DNA from: Thermophagus sp052400625
GTDB lineage: Bacteria; Bacteroidota; Bacteroidia; Bacteroidales; Marinilabiliaceae
NCBI GenBank assembly: GCA_052400625.1
Contig: JBQTGH010000015.1
Reading direction: 5' to 3' (one strand)
Length of the DNA stretch: 64,000 nucleotides
Below the pieces are notes generated by a model. The model searched no databases. It was not told the origin of the DNA and saw only the letters and a program-made list of their open reading frames with translations. Below are positions 19,791 through 29,545 of this stretch, piece by piece. Positions within the stretch are counted from its first letter, which is position 1; each line of letters opens with the position of its first letter. Made by a program: the position numbers and the translations under genes.

Positions 19791-21629
19791 ATGTGTGGCA
19801 TCGTAGCTTATGTTGGTGAAAGAACAGCTTATCCAATCTTAATTAAAGGCCTGAAACGGCTTGAATATCGAGGATATGACTCTGCAGGAATAGCCCTTAT
19901 TAATGACGAGACGCATTTATACAAATGCAAAGGGAAAGTAAAAGACTTAGAAAATATTGTTAAAGGAAAAGAAATTTCAGGTTCTATTGGAATGGGACAT
20001 ACCCGATGGGCTACTCATGGAGAACCCAATGACATTAATGCGCATCCCCATCAGTCCCAAAATGGAAAATTTATCCTAGTCCACAACGGAATCATCGAAA
20101 ATTACAGTCACCTGAAAAAAGAATTAACCAATCGTGGCGTTTCCTTTAAAAGTGACACCGACACGGAAGTATTGGCTAATCTTATCGAAAATATCTATAT
20201 GGAAAAAAAGGTGCCGGCCGAACTGGCAGTTCGACTGGCACTTACCAAAGTGGTAGGGGCCTATGGGCTGGTGATCTATTGCTCGGATGAACCAGGCCGT
20301 TTGATTGCTGCCAGAAAAGGAAGTCCTCTGGTTATCGGAGTAGGTGAAAACGAGTATTTTATGGCATCGGATGCCACCCCTATTATTGAATATACCGACC
20401 AAGTTGTTTTTCTCAATGACGAAGAGGTAGCCGTTATCGACACAGATCATTTCGACCTGAAAAATTTACACAACGACACTAAAACACCACAAATTCATAA
20501 AATCGAATTGAGCATTGATGAAATTGATAAAGGTGATTATGAACACTATATGCTCAAGGAAATCCATGACCAGCCGTCCTCGATAGAAGACACCTTCAGA
20601 GGACGAATCTCGATGGATCACAGCAAAATATTTTTGGGTGGAATTTTAGATGTTCTTCCCAAGCTGATCGATGCTCGTCGAATAATAATTGTAGCTTGTG
20701 GAACTTCATGGCATGCCGGACTGGTTGCCGAATACTTATTGGAAGAGTATGCCAAAGTGCCTGTAGAAGTAGAATATGCATCTGAATTCCGTTACCGCAA
20801 ACCCATAATATATTCTGATGATGTGGTTATAGCCATCTCTCAAAGTGGAGAAACGGCCGATACTTTGGCTGCCATTAGAATGGTTCGAGAACAAAGTGAT
20901 GCAACCATTCTGGGCATCTGCAATGTAGCAGGTTCATCCATCGCCCGCGAAACCGATGCAGGCGTATATACACACGCTGGAATAGAGATAGGAGTAGCAT
21001 CAACAAAAGCCTTTACAGCACAAATTACAGTTCTTACAATGATGGCCTTTCTCATTGGCCACCGAAAAAAACTGATTCCTGATTCAGACTATTTAGAGCT
21101 GGTAAATGCCCTTACCGAGATTCCTGATAAGATGAGGGAAATCATCAAACACGAAGGGTTTATTAAAGATGTGGCCAATCAATACACAAAAGTTAACAAT
21201 GCCTTGTATCTGGGACGGGGACTTCTATATCCTGTTGCACTCGAAGGAGCACTAAAACTCAAAGAAATTTCATATATCCATGCCGAAGGGTATCCCGCTG
21301 CTGAGATGAAACACGGACCTATCGCCCTGATTGACGAAAATATGCCTGTTTTTGTTTTGGCAGTTAAAGACGACTCTTACGAAAAGATCGTTAGCAACAT
21401 TCAGGAGGTTAAAGCCAGAAATGGCAAAATTGTAGCCATCGTCACGCAAGGAGAAAAAACCATTAAAAAGATGGCCAATCATGTCATTGAAATACCTGCC
21501 TGCCATCGCTCCCTATCTCCACTCTTGGCTGTGGTTCCCTTACAGATCATCTCTTATCAAATCGCAGTCATGAGAGGTTGTAATGTGGATCAGCCCAGAA
21601 ACCTCGCAAAATCAGTTACCGTGGAATAA
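19791..21629 (+). CDS. glmS: Glutamine--fructose-6-phosphate aminotransferase (isomerizing)
   Basis: Makes glucosamine-6-phosphate, the first step to UDP-GlcNAc. 612 residues: N-terminal glutamine amidotransferase domain with the nucleophile Cys2 exposed after Met removal (MCGIVAYVG) and GHTRWATHG, then two SIS sugar-isomerase domains (ACGTSWHAG, SQSGETADT, GIEIGVASTKAFT) and the C-terminal DQPRNLAKSVTVE tail. Probably cotranscribed with the DUF4954 gene. No glmS ribozyme is visible in the 29-bp gap. A hairpin terminator follows. Confidence 0.97.
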   Translation: MCGIVAYVGERTAYPILIKGLKRLEYRGYDSAGIALINDETHLYKCKGKVKDLENIVKGKEISGSIGMGHTRWATHGEPNDINAHPHQSQNGKFILVHNGIIENYSHLKKELTNRGVSFKSDTDTEVLANLIENIYMEKKVPAELAVRLALTKVVGAYGLVIYCSDEPGRLIAARKGSPLVIGVGENEYFMASDATPIIEYTDQVVFLNDEEVAVIDTDHFDLKNLHNDTKTPQIHKIELSIDEIDKGDYEHYMLKEIHDQPSSIEDTFRGRISMDHSKIFLGGILDVLPKLIDARRIIIVACGTSWHAGLVAEYLLEEYAKVPVEVEYASEFRYRKPIIYSDDVVIAISQSGETADTLAAIRMVREQSDATILGICNVAGSSIARETDAGVYTHAGIEIGVASTKAFTAQITVLTMMAFLIGHRKKLIPDSDYLELVNALTEIPDKMREIIKHEGFIKDVANQYTKVNNALYLGRGLLYPVALEGALKLKEISYIHAEGYPAAEMKHGPIALIDENMPVFVLAVKDDSYEKIVSNIQEVKARNGKIVAIVTQGEKTIKKMANHVIEIPACHRSLSPLLAVVPLQIISYQIAVMRGCNVDQPRNLAKSVTVE

Positions 21630-21669
21630 GAGGTAGCCCAACCAATCATAAGCTTATCTGAAAATGATA

Positions 21670-21722
21670 AAGCAGGCCGTCCAAAAGAGAATAAACAATC
21701 TTTTCGTCGGCCTGCTTCTTTT
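21670..21722 (+). terminator. Terminator after glmS
   Basis: AAGCAGGCCG (21670-21679) pairs with CGGCCTGCTT (21708-21717); inside it AAAAGA and TCTTTT can extend the stem. T-rich CTTTTT follows. It separates glmS from the convergent rfbB gene. Confidence 0.75.
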
Positions 21723-21729
21723 TATTCGT

Positions 21730-22785
21730 TCAGCGATTATCATATTGTTGCGCGTAATAGTTGGCATATTCGCCAGTTATTACGCTATTCAGCCACTCTT
21801 CATTATCGAGATACCATTTCACAGTTTTTTCCAACCCCTGTTCAAACTGAAGAGATGGTCGCCACCCCAATTCATTCATTAATTTAGAAGAATCGATGGC
21901 ATAACGTTTATCATGTCCTGCACGGTCTTTCACAAAAGTGATCAGTTTTTCTGACTCTCCGGGTTTTCTGTTTAAGGCTTTATCCATAACCTGGCAAAGT
22001 TTACGAATCAAGTCGATATTGGTCCATTCATTGTTGCCGCCAATATTATACGTTTCACCGTTTTTCCCCTGATGGAAAATAAGGTCAATGGCGTTGGCAT
22101 GATCTTCCACATAAAGCCAGTCCCTAACATTTTCTCCTTTCCCGTAAACAGGTATCAGTTTATTGTGCCGAATATTATTAATGGCCAGTGGTATCAATTT
22201 TTCTGGAAACTGATTCGGTCCATAATTATTGGAACAATTGGAGATCACCACCGGTAAGTTATAGGTATGATGCCATGCTCTAACCATGTGATCACTGCTG
22301 GCTTTTGAAGCAGAGTAAGGACTGCGGGGATCATAAGACGTCTCTTCGGTGAAATAACCGGTTGTCCCCAAAGAGCCATAAACCTCATCAGTAGAAATAT
22401 GGTAGAATCTCTTCCCTTCCCAATTATCTTTCCACAATTCACGAGCCGCATTCAACAAGTTAACCGTTCCGATAACATTGGTACGAATAAATGCCAATGG
22501 ATCACTTATTGACCGATCAACATGTGATTCTGCGGCCAGATGAATGACCCCTTCAGGACGATGCTCTCTAAATATACGAAGCATCTCGGCTCCATCGGTA
22601 ATATCGCCTTTTATAAATGTATAATTGGGACGACCTTCTATATCTCGGAGATTTTCAAGGTTCCCTGCATAGGTCAAGGTATCCAGATTGAGAATTTTAT
22701 AATCGGGATACTTATTAACCATAAGGCGAACCAAATGGGAGCCAATAAATCCTGCCCCACCTGTAATCAATATCGTTTTTTTCAT
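21730..22785 (-). CDS. rfbB: dTDP-glucose 4,6-dehydratase
   Basis: Extended short-chain dehydrogenase of 351 residues acting in the dTDP-rhamnose/deoxysugar pathway. NAD-binding TGGAGFIGSH, DTLTYAGNLENL (typical of RfbB), the HVDRS motif in AAESHVDRSI, the catalytic HISTDEVYG segment, and YSASK with the active-site Tyr and Lys. Its start lies 1 bp after the galE stop, so the two are an operon supplying nucleotide sugars for surface polysaccharides. No rfbA/C/D genes are next to it. Confidence 0.95.
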   Translation of the reverse strand: MKKTILITGGAGFIGSHLVRLMVNKYPDYKILNLDTLTYAGNLENLRDIEGRPNYTFIKGDITDGAEMLRIFREHRPEGVIHLAAESHVDRSISDPLAFIRTNVIGTVNLLNAARELWKDNWEGKRFYHISTDEVYGSLGTTGYFTEETSYDPRSPYSASKASSDHMVRAWHHTYNLPVVISNCSNNYGPNQFPEKLIPLAINNIRHNKLIPVYGKGENVRDWLYVEDHANAIDLIFHQGKNGETYNIGGNNEWTNIDLIRKLCQVMDKALNRKPGESEKLITFVKDRAGHDKRYAIDSSKLMNELGWRPSLQFEQGLEKTVKWYLDNEEWLNSVITGEYANYYAQQYDNR

Positions 22786-22786
22786 A

Positions 22787-23815
22787 TCACTTCAGGTTTC
22801 TGAGTTGCTTTTCCCATTCCCAAGCACTTTTAAGTGTTTCTTCCAGGGTCTTTTCCGCTTTCCATCCTAACTCGGCATTGGCATAAGAGGTATCTGCCCA
22901 AATTTTTTCAATATCTCCGGCCCTTCTGCCCGTAACAGAATATTTCAAATCAACACCGGTTACCTCAATAAAGGTTTTTACCAGTTGCATTACGGAATAA
23001 CCTTCACCGGTGCCAATATTAAAGAATTCAAAAGATTCTTTTTGTTTATTATTAATCAGTCGATCAATGGCCACCACATGAGCTTTGGCCAGATCGACCA
23101 CATTGATGTAGTCGCGGATGGCTGTTCCATCAGGGGTATTGTAATCATCTCCAAATATCTTAAGTTCGTCACGTATTCCCGCAGCGGTTTGGGTTATAAA
23201 TGGAACCAAATTGTTGGGAACCCCTACGGGAAGCTCACCAATAAGCGCTGAAGGATGTGCTCCAATGGGATTAAAATACCGAAGGGCAATGCATTTAATA
23301 TCTTTTGAAGCCTGACTAAAATCACGCATAATGTCTTCCGATATGGCTTTGGTATTTCCATAAGGCGACTCAGCCGGTTTGCGGGGCGTATCTTCAGTCA
23401 CAGGCAATTTATCGGGTTGACCATAAACAGTGCAACTGGAACTGAACACCAAATTGGCAACCTCATGTCTCTTCATATTTTCCAGAAGATTCATCAATGA
23501 CACCAAATTATTACGATAGTATTCGAGAGGCTTTTCAACCGATTCGCCCACTGCTTTATAGGCCGCAAAATGAATGACCGCTTCTATATTCGGATACTTT
23601 TCAAAAAAGGCATTGGTCTTATCCCGATCAGTAAGATTAAACTTTTCGAATGCAGGACGCCTGCCGGTAATTTTTTCAATGGCATCCAACACTTCAATGC
23701 TTGAATTGGACAAATCGTCAACAATAACAACATCAAAGCCCTCATTTTGAAGTTCTACAACTGTGTGAGAACCGATGTACCCGGTTCCCCCGGTTACCAA
23801 GATTTGTTTGCTCAT
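22787..23815 (-). CDS. galE: UDP-glucose 4-epimerase
   Basis: Interconverts UDP-glucose and UDP-galactose. About 342 residues from the preferred start MSKQILVTGGTGYIGSH at 23815; an upstream in-frame ATG at 23851 would add 12 residues of non-conserved sequence. NAD-binding GGTGYIGSH, FAAYKAVGESV, SSSCTVYG and YGNTK are GalE hallmarks, with the AGDIEKIWAD region near the C-terminus. First gene of the galE-rfbB pair. Confidence 0.95.
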   Translation of the reverse strand: MSKQILVTGGTGYIGSHTVVELQNEGFDVVIVDDLSNSSIEVLDAIEKITGRRPAFEKFNLTDRDKTNAFFEKYPNIEAVIHFAAYKAVGESVEKPLEYYRNNLVSLMNLLENMKRHEVANLVFSSSCTVYGQPDKLPVTEDTPRKPAESPYGNTKAISEDIMRDFSQASKDIKCIALRYFNPIGAHPSALIGELPVGVPNNLVPFITQTAAGIRDELKIFGDDYNTPDGTAIRDYINVVDLAKAHVVAIDRLINNKQKESFEFFNIGTGEGYSVMQLVKTFIEVTGVDLKYSVTGRRAGDIEKIWADTSYANAELGWKAEKTLEETLKSAWEWEKQLRNLK

Positions 23816-24094
23816 TTTCAGATTTATTTTAATTACACCCTCTTTTATCAATACAATCTGCTCTATATAGTTTGTAAAATTAAGAAAAGGAAACGAATCC
23901 AGGGCAAAGAAACATTAAGTAAAACAAAAATCGAAATGGAAATTGCGTCCTGTATCTTTTCAACAACAGAACTCATTTCACCTTTCGTTTAAATTTTTGA
24001 TTTAGACCCTGAAATACCTAAGACTTGAATTGGTTGTCAACAACTTATCAACAGGTGTTTAAAACAATTTTAAGCAATTGGCGTATAAATTATT

Positions 24095-24102
24095 TAAATT
24101 TG
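24095..24102 (+). promoter_or_regulatory. -7 element directly before the HU/SPOR gene
   Basis: TAAATTTG matches the -7 consensus exactly and ends only 4 bp before the ATG at 24107, so transcription would begin at or next to the start codon. No clear TTTG is at 19-21 bp upstream. Confidence 0.45.
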
Positions 24103-24106
24103 CAAT

Positions 24107-25069
24107 ATGGCAAGAATAGAAAAGTATATATTGGATTTATTGACCCGGCACGATTGCGTCATCGTTCCCGGTCTGGGTGGGTTTGTTGCCAACTACAAAC
24201 CGGCGGTCATCGTTGAGGAACGTAATCTTTTTCAACCTCCCAAAAAAGAGATTGGCTTTAACCGAAGTTTGTCTCACAACGACGGACTTCTAATAAACCA
24301 TATCTGCTTAATGGAGAAGGTCTCTTGGGATAAAAGTACCGAACAGATCAAACATTTCATTACCCATTTCCAAGATAGAATCAATCGAGGTGAAACTGTT
24401 GCTTTAGAAGGCATTGGAACTTTCAGAACCGATGCCCTAAAAAATCTTCAATTCACACCGAACCATAGAAATCAACTTTTGCCTGATGCGTATGGTCTTT
24501 TTGAATTTCATTTTGAACCCATTCAGGATATTGCGATCCGGCAAAGACAAGAAGAACCGGTCAGACGATTATTGCGAAGTCGTTCGCCCAGATACTGGAG
24601 CTCAGTGGCTGCCATGATCGCAGGATTATTTCTTTTTACCCCTGAACTCAAAATGCCGGAACAACAACAAATCAATACCGGTCATTTAATTTCGGCTGTA
24701 ACAGAAATTCATTCAAACAATGAAAATATAGCAAAAGCGGATATTGAATTCCCTGCCACCAAAAATCTTAACCACCAAGAAAAGATTCAGGAACCAACGA
24801 CCATGGTTTCCCCGATCACTCCGGCAGAGGCCACCCCAAAACCCTTTCATTTAATTGTGGCAAGTTTCAAGGAAGAAATACCGGCGTTGCAATCTGTTAA
24901 GCAACTGAAAATGGAAGGTTTTCCGGATGTCTCAATTCTTCGAAGTGAAAACGGACGTTTCAGAGTCACCCTGGAAGCTTTTGACAACAGAGAAAAAGCA
25001 GTGAACAGACTGATGGATTTAAGAAAAACCGAGCAATTTAAAAGCGTATGGTTACTTAGCCATAAATAG
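24107..25069 (+). CDS. HU-CCDC81 and SPOR domain protein
   Basis: 320 residues. The N-terminal half is the prokaryotic HU-CCDC81 arrangement: MARIEKYILDLLTRHDCVIV, PGLGGFVANY and VALEGIGTF, related to the HU/IHF fold. One membrane helix (about 164-178), a Pro/Glu/Thr-rich linker, and a C-terminal SPOR domain (about 248-318; PFHLIVASF, FPDVSILRSENGRFRVTLEAF) that should bind denuded peptidoglycan at division sites. This domain set is common in Bacteroidota and suggests a link between cytoplasmic structure and septal wall. Monocistronic, with its own terminator. Confidence 0.85.
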   Translation: MARIEKYILDLLTRHDCVIVPGLGGFVANYKPAVIVEERNLFQPPKKEIGFNRSLSHNDGLLINHICLMEKVSWDKSTEQIKHFITHFQDRINRGETVALEGIGTFRTDALKNLQFTPNHRNQLLPDAYGLFEFHFEPIQDIAIRQRQEEPVRRLLRSRSPRYWSSVAAMIAGLFLFTPELKMPEQQQINTGHLISAVTEIHSNNENIAKADIEFPATKNLNHQEKIQEPTTMVSPITPAEATPKPFHLIVASFKEEIPALQSVKQLKMEGFPDVSILRSENGRFRVTLEAFDNREKAVNRLMDLRKTEQFKSVWLLSHK

Positions 25070-25089
25070 CATTATTCTCTTGTTAAACA

Positions 25090-25134
25090 AAAAAAGAGGC
25101 TGCCTTGTCCAACGGACAAAACAGCCTCTTTTTC
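25090..25134 (+). terminator. Terminator after HU/SPOR gene
   Basis: AAAAGAGGCTG and CAGCCTCTTTT pair, with a further inner TTGTCC/GGACAA stem, and T residues follow. The same GAGGCTGCC core recurs in the norB terminator at 43.18 kb. Confidence 0.85.
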
Positions 25135-25436
25135 ATCGGTATAAAAATTGGTTAATCCATTGGTCTGATGGCACTCGCATGGCTTAGGCAATTTTATACA
25201 TATTCTATTGTGGCAAAAAGCCGCCATGCTCGTTTCATTCGTCCATTTTGAAAATAGGGTATAAATTGGGGCCTACTCTTTCAATATTGAAAAAATTTTA
25301 ATTGCCCCGGGGCCACATAACTTACCCCTAAACTCAGATCCCCCAGACCTATTTCACACCCCTTTCGAAGCCATTGAAAATAAAATGCAGAAACGCCACA
25401 AAGCCATTCCGTACACAGACTTCTTGATTTGTCCAA
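25135..25436. other. Spacer between convergent genes
   Basis: About 300 bp between the HU/SPOR terminator and the metG stop. I see no open reading frame with coding character, no tRNA and no clear hairpin for metG. Confidence 0.5.
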
Positions 25437-27470
25437 TTAGCTGATCTGAGAGCCGGCCTTTATTTTCGTGGTTGGGGCCACAAAGTCGAGTCTCCCATCA
25501 GCGTCTTCAGCCATTAATATCATCCCTTGCGATTCGATACCTCTGATTTTTCTCGGAGCCAAATTAACCAAAATACACACTTGCTGACCGATAATCTTTT
25601 CCGGCTCAAAATATCCTGCAATTCCGGAAACAACGGTTCTCTTGTCTATTCCTGTATCCACCTTAAGCTTAAGGAGTTTTTTGGTTTTAGGCACCTTCTC
25701 TGCTTCCAGAATGGTTCCAACCCGGATATCCATCTTTGTAAACTCCTCAAACGAAACATCCTCCTTCGCAGGTTCAGCTTCCTTATTATCAGCTTCATTG
25801 CTGACTTTGGTCCGGGCCAGACGGTCTAATTGTTCCTGTATTTTAGCATCCTCAATTTTCTCAAACAACAATTTTGCCTCTCCAATAGCATGCGAAGGAC
25901 TAAGTAATTCTGTGTTTCCTCCATCCACCCATCGTGGCTCTGTCATATTAAGCATATCACGCATTTTTTGGGCAGTAAACGGAAGAAACGGCTCCATTAC
26001 CACGGCAAGATTAGCGGTTATTTGAAGTGATACATTCAAAATTGTTTTTACACGTTCGACGTCGGTTTTGATCAATTTCCAGGGTTCTGTATCAGCCAAA
26101 TATTTATTTCCCAGTCTGGCCAGACTCATAGCTTCACGCAATGCCTCCCTGAATTTAAAATGATCAAGGTTAGCGCTCACTCGTTTAACGATATCAGGAA
26201 TGGCTTCCAGAGTCTGTGTATCCAAAACTTCTGTTTTTCCCTTCTCAGGAACGTTCCCCTCAAAATATTTATGCGTCAATACCACCGCCCTGTTAACAAA
26301 ATTGCCCAGGATCGCCACCAGTTCATTATTATTACGAGCCTGAAAATCCTTCCATGTAAAATCATTATCCTTGGTTTCAGGGGCGTTGGCCGTTAAAACA
26401 TACCGAAGAACATCCTGCTTCCCTTCAAAATCAACCAAATATTCATGAAGCCAGACAGCCCAGTTTCGCGAGGTTGATATTTTATCTCCTTCCAGATTTA
26501 GAAACTCATTGGCTGGAACATTATCCGGTAAGATAAATGAGCCCTCCGCTTTCAACATGGTTGGAAAAACAATACAATGAAATACAATATTATCCTTTCC
26601 TATGAAATGGATCATTCTAGTTTCAGGGTCTTTCCAGTATTTCTCCCAGTCGGGTGTCAGCTCTCTTGTTGCCGAGATATATCCAATAGGGGCATCGAAC
26701 CACACATACAATACTTTTCCCTCAGCACCCTCTACAGGCACCGGGACTCCCCAATCAAGGTCTCGGCTTACAGCCCGGGGCTGAAGCCCCAAATCCAACC
26801 AGGATTTACATTGCCCGTAAACATTGGGTTTCCACTCTTTATGCTCTTTCAAAATCCACTTTTCCAGAAATTCTTGATAACGATCAAGCGGCAGATACCA
26901 ATGTTTCGTTTTGCGAAGCTGAGGGGTGCTACCTGATATCACCGATCTGGGGTTAATCAAATCTGTGGCATTGAGTGAAGTCCCACAACTTTCACACTGA
27001 TCGCCGTAAGCAGCAGGATTGTTACAATGTGGGCAGGTACCGGTAATATAACGGTCGGCCAAAAACTGTCCGGCTTCTTCGTCGTAATACTGATCGCTCT
27101 CTTTCTCTATAAAAACACCTTTATCATATAGTTTCTTAAAAAATTCAGAAGCCGTTTTATGATGTGTTGAATTGGAGGTGCGAGAATAAATATCAAAACT
27201 GATTCCAAATTTTTCAAAAGAATCTTTAATCAGCGTATGATACTTGTCCACCACATCCTGAGGAGAAACACCTTCTTTTCGTGCTTTCAGCGTAATAGGG
27301 ACACCATGCTCATCCGATCCCCCGATATATAAGACATCGTCCCCCTTTAATCTCAGATACCTCACATAAATATCGGCTGGCACATAAACCCCGGCCAGAT
27401 GGCCAATATGAACCGGACCGTTGGCATAGGGAAGGGCAGTAGTAACAAGTGTTCGTTTAAAATTCTTCAT
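25437..27470 (-). CDS. metG: Methionine--tRNA ligase
   Basis: 677 residues. Class I signature HIGH (H21-H24) in YANGPVHIGHLAG, zinc-knuckle cysteines in CPHC and CESC, the KMSKS-equivalent KISTS (330-334), and a C-terminal tRNA-binding OB-fold domain (about 575-677; FTKMDIRVGTILEAEKVP). A Lys/Glu-rich linker joins the catalytic and OB parts. The length fits the long bacterial MetRS with appended EMAP-like domain. Transcribed away from the LD-carboxypeptidase gene, with 156 bp between starts. Confidence 0.97.
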   Translation of the reverse strand: MKNFKRTLVTTALPYANGPVHIGHLAGVYVPADIYVRYLRLKGDDVLYIGGSDEHGVPITLKARKEGVSPQDVVDKYHTLIKDSFEKFGISFDIYSRTSNSTHHKTASEFFKKLYDKGVFIEKESDQYYDEEAGQFLADRYITGTCPHCNNPAAYGDQCESCGTSLNATDLINPRSVISGSTPQLRKTKHWYLPLDRYQEFLEKWILKEHKEWKPNVYGQCKSWLDLGLQPRAVSRDLDWGVPVPVEGAEGKVLYVWFDAPIGYISATRELTPDWEKYWKDPETRMIHFIGKDNIVFHCIVFPTMLKAEGSFILPDNVPANEFLNLEGDKISTSRNWAVWLHEYLVDFEGKQDVLRYVLTANAPETKDNDFTWKDFQARNNNELVAILGNFVNRAVVLTHKYFEGNVPEKGKTEVLDTQTLEAIPDIVKRVSANLDHFKFREALREAMSLARLGNKYLADTEPWKLIKTDVERVKTILNVSLQITANLAVVMEPFLPFTAQKMRDMLNMTEPRWVDGGNTELLSPSHAIGEAKLLFEKIEDAKIQEQLDRLARTKVSNEADNKEAEPAKEDVSFEEFTKMDIRVGTILEAEKVPKTKKLLKLKVDTGIDKRTVVSGIAGYFEPEKIIGQQVCILVNLAPRKIRGIESQGMILMAEDADGRLDFVAPTTKIKAGSQIS

Positions 27471-27626
27471 AATATTGTTTCTGACCTTATTATATATTTG
27501 TATTTCAAAAATTTAAATCGCAACCAACAACAAAAACAAAACAAAACCGAGCAGATAAGCCAGGTTTTGTTTAACTTCACAAAGATAACTAAAGATGTTA
27601 AATTCTTGTTCTCAAAGCAATAAGAT

Positions 27627-28538
27627 ATGTCGATTGCAAAACCACCCTTTATAAAAAAAGGTGCATTGTTTGGGCTTGTCGCGCCTGCCGGCAGAATAGA
27701 TCCAAACATCATCCCCAAAACAGAAACCTTTCTAGAAACCCATGGTTTTCGCTGCAGAAAAGGGAATTATCTAACCGAAAACCACCACCAATTTTCCGGC
27801 ACAGATGAACAACGGAGAAAGGATCTTCAAACGATGATCGACGATCCTGAAATAGAAGTAATATGGTGTTGTAGGGGAGGATATGGCACCATTCGCATCA
27901 TTGAAGATTTGGATTTCTCAAAAATACCCGCTCGCCCAAAATGGCTGGTAGGGTTTAGCGACATCACAGTGCTTCACGCTACCCTGCAAAACAATTTCAA
28001 TGCGGTATCTGTACACGGCCCCATGCCTGTTAACCTTCCCGACGATCCAACCGTTGGTGCGGAGTGGGACAGTTTACTGGGTTTACTCCAAGGTCATGAT
28101 ATGGTTTATCACACCGATCCCAACCGCTTTAATAGGGCTGGGACGGCAGCAGGACAACTCGTCGGAGGTAATCTCTCTCTTTTGTCCGCTCTAATCGGGT
28201 CAGCCTATGATTTCGATCCACGTGGAAAAATTCTTTTCATTGAAGAAGTGGGCGAACAAATCTATCATCTGGACCGTATGATGTATCATCTCAAACTAAG
28301 CAAAAAACTGGAATATCTGTCAGGACTCATCGTTGGCCACCTGACAGAAATGAATGAGGGAACCATCCCCTTTGGATATTCCGCACAAGAAGTGATTAGA
28401 GAGATGGTAGAACATTACGACTATCCCGTTTTATTCGATTTTCCTGCCGGACATGAATCTCCAAATGAACCAATACTCTTGGGAGCTCATGTCCACCTTC
28501 AGGTTGCTGACAACGGCGGATTGCTAGTATACCCATGA
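27627..28538 (+). CDS. LD-carboxypeptidase (peptidase S66)
   Basis: 303 residues. Cleaves the L-D bond before the terminal D-alanine of murein tetrapeptides during peptidoglycan recycling. GLVAPAGRI at the N-terminus, GGYGTIRI, the nucleophile serine S111 in VGFSDITVLH, the EEVGEQIYHLDRM segment with the catalytic-glutamate region (about 206-210), and H276 in PAGHESPNEP. No signal peptide, so cytoplasmic, as for LdcA. Likely followed in the same transcript by the YraN gene. Confidence 0.9.
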   Translation: MSIAKPPFIKKGALFGLVAPAGRIDPNIIPKTETFLETHGFRCRKGNYLTENHHQFSGTDEQRRKDLQTMIDDPEIEVIWCCRGGYGTIRIIEDLDFSKIPARPKWLVGFSDITVLHATLQNNFNAVSVHGPMPVNLPDDPTVGAEWDSLLGLLQGHDMVYHTDPNRFNRAGTAAGQLVGGNLSLLSALIGSAYDFDPRGKILFIEEVGEQIYHLDRMMYHLKLSKKLEYLSGLIVGHLTEMNEGTIPFGYSAQEVIREMVEHYDYPVLFDFPAGHESPNEPILLGAHVHLQVADNGGLLVYP

Positions 28539-28604
28539 AGTTATCGGACTTTCTCCAAACTCAAAAAAAGAATCAATAAATCATGCCCAAAAAGCACATT
28601 ATTC

Positions 28605-28973
28605 ATGGCAAGACACAATGAACTTGGCAAAAAAGGGGAGGAAAAAGCCGCAGCTTACCTGCTCGATCAAGGATACATTATTGTGGCGCGGAACTACCGA
28701 CACTTGCATTATGAAGTTGACATCATTGCATGGGACCATGACGAACTGGTTATGGTTGAAGTTCGAACTCGAACGTCTGAATACCATGAACATCCCAGAG
28801 ACACCATCTCTCCGGCTAAAATCAACGCCATCGTTTCTGCTGCTGAGGCTTTTATTTTAGAACATGAATTGGACTGTCAAACCCGCTTCGATGTCATTTG
28901 TTGGCTTCCCAGCGAGGATGAGGACCAATGGCAAATGGAACATATTGTGGATGCATTTCGCCCCTCCCCTTAA
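28605..28973 (+). CDS. YraN family protein (UPF0102)
   Basis: 122 residues of the YraN/UPF0102 family, a small PD-(D/E)XK-fold putative nuclease. Seen: NELGKKGEEKAAAYL, the ARNYRHLHYEVDIIAWD segment with the acidic residues, and VMVEVRTR in place of the VEVKxR motif (Lys to Arg). 66 bp after the LD-carboxypeptidase. An in-frame ATG at 28605 fits the family start. Biological role unknown. Confidence 0.85.
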   Translation: MARHNELGKKGEEKAAAYLLDQGYIIVARNYRHLHYEVDIIAWDHDELVMVEVRTRTSEYHEHPRDTISPAKINAIVSAAEAFILEHELDCQTRFDVICWLPSEDEDQWQMEHIVDAFRPSP

Positions 28974-29181
28974 TCCTGTGAGAATAGAGGTGGTACAGGA
29001 TGCACAGAGCAAAGTAAACCATCGCTCCCGAAACCTGTTTGTTAAATAAACATATACCTATAAAACGAGCATGACCAATAAGCGTTATCATAACTTCTCC
29101 CGCCCCATCGGGACAAGAGCATTCATAAAACGCAGCTATGCGAATCCTATTTAACCCATAACATAGACAATTCTCAAATAA

Positions 29182-29535
29182 ATGAACATCGAAGAGCTTA
29201 GAAACTTTTGCCTTTCCCTACCCGCAACATCCGAAGATCTTCCCTTCGACGAGACCGCCCTTGTCTTTAAAGTTGGTCGCAAGATGTTTGTCCTGACCAG
29301 CCTGGATGGTCCCTTTTGGATCAACCTAAAATGTGACCCCGAAAAAGCCATTGAATTACGCGAACGGTACGCTGCTGTCAAACCCGGTTATCACATGAAT
29401 AAAAGACACTGGAACACCATAGAAGTGGACGGATCGATACCTGATGATTTACTGAAACAATGGATCAAAGAATCATATGATTTGGTGGTAAAAGGTATGA
29501 CACGGAAAGAACAAAAAGAGATCGGAACACTTTAG
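29182..29535 (+). CDS. MmcQ/YjbR family DNA-binding-like protein
   Basis: 117 residues with the YjbR/CyaY-like fold. Seen: MNIEELRNFCLSLPATSED, FKVGRKMFVL, NLKCDPEKAIELRERY and PGYHMNKRHWNTIEVD, all standard for the family. Annotated as DNA-binding on fold alone; function not established. It ends 10 bp before the convergent PBP gene. Confidence 0.88.
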   Translation: MNIEELRNFCLSLPATSEDLPFDETALVFKVGRKMFVLTSLDGPFWINLKCDPEKAIELRERYAAVKPGYHMNKRHWNTIEVDGSIPDDLLKQWIKESYDLVVKGMTRKEQKEIGTL

Positions 29536-29545
29536 GAGCCTGATC

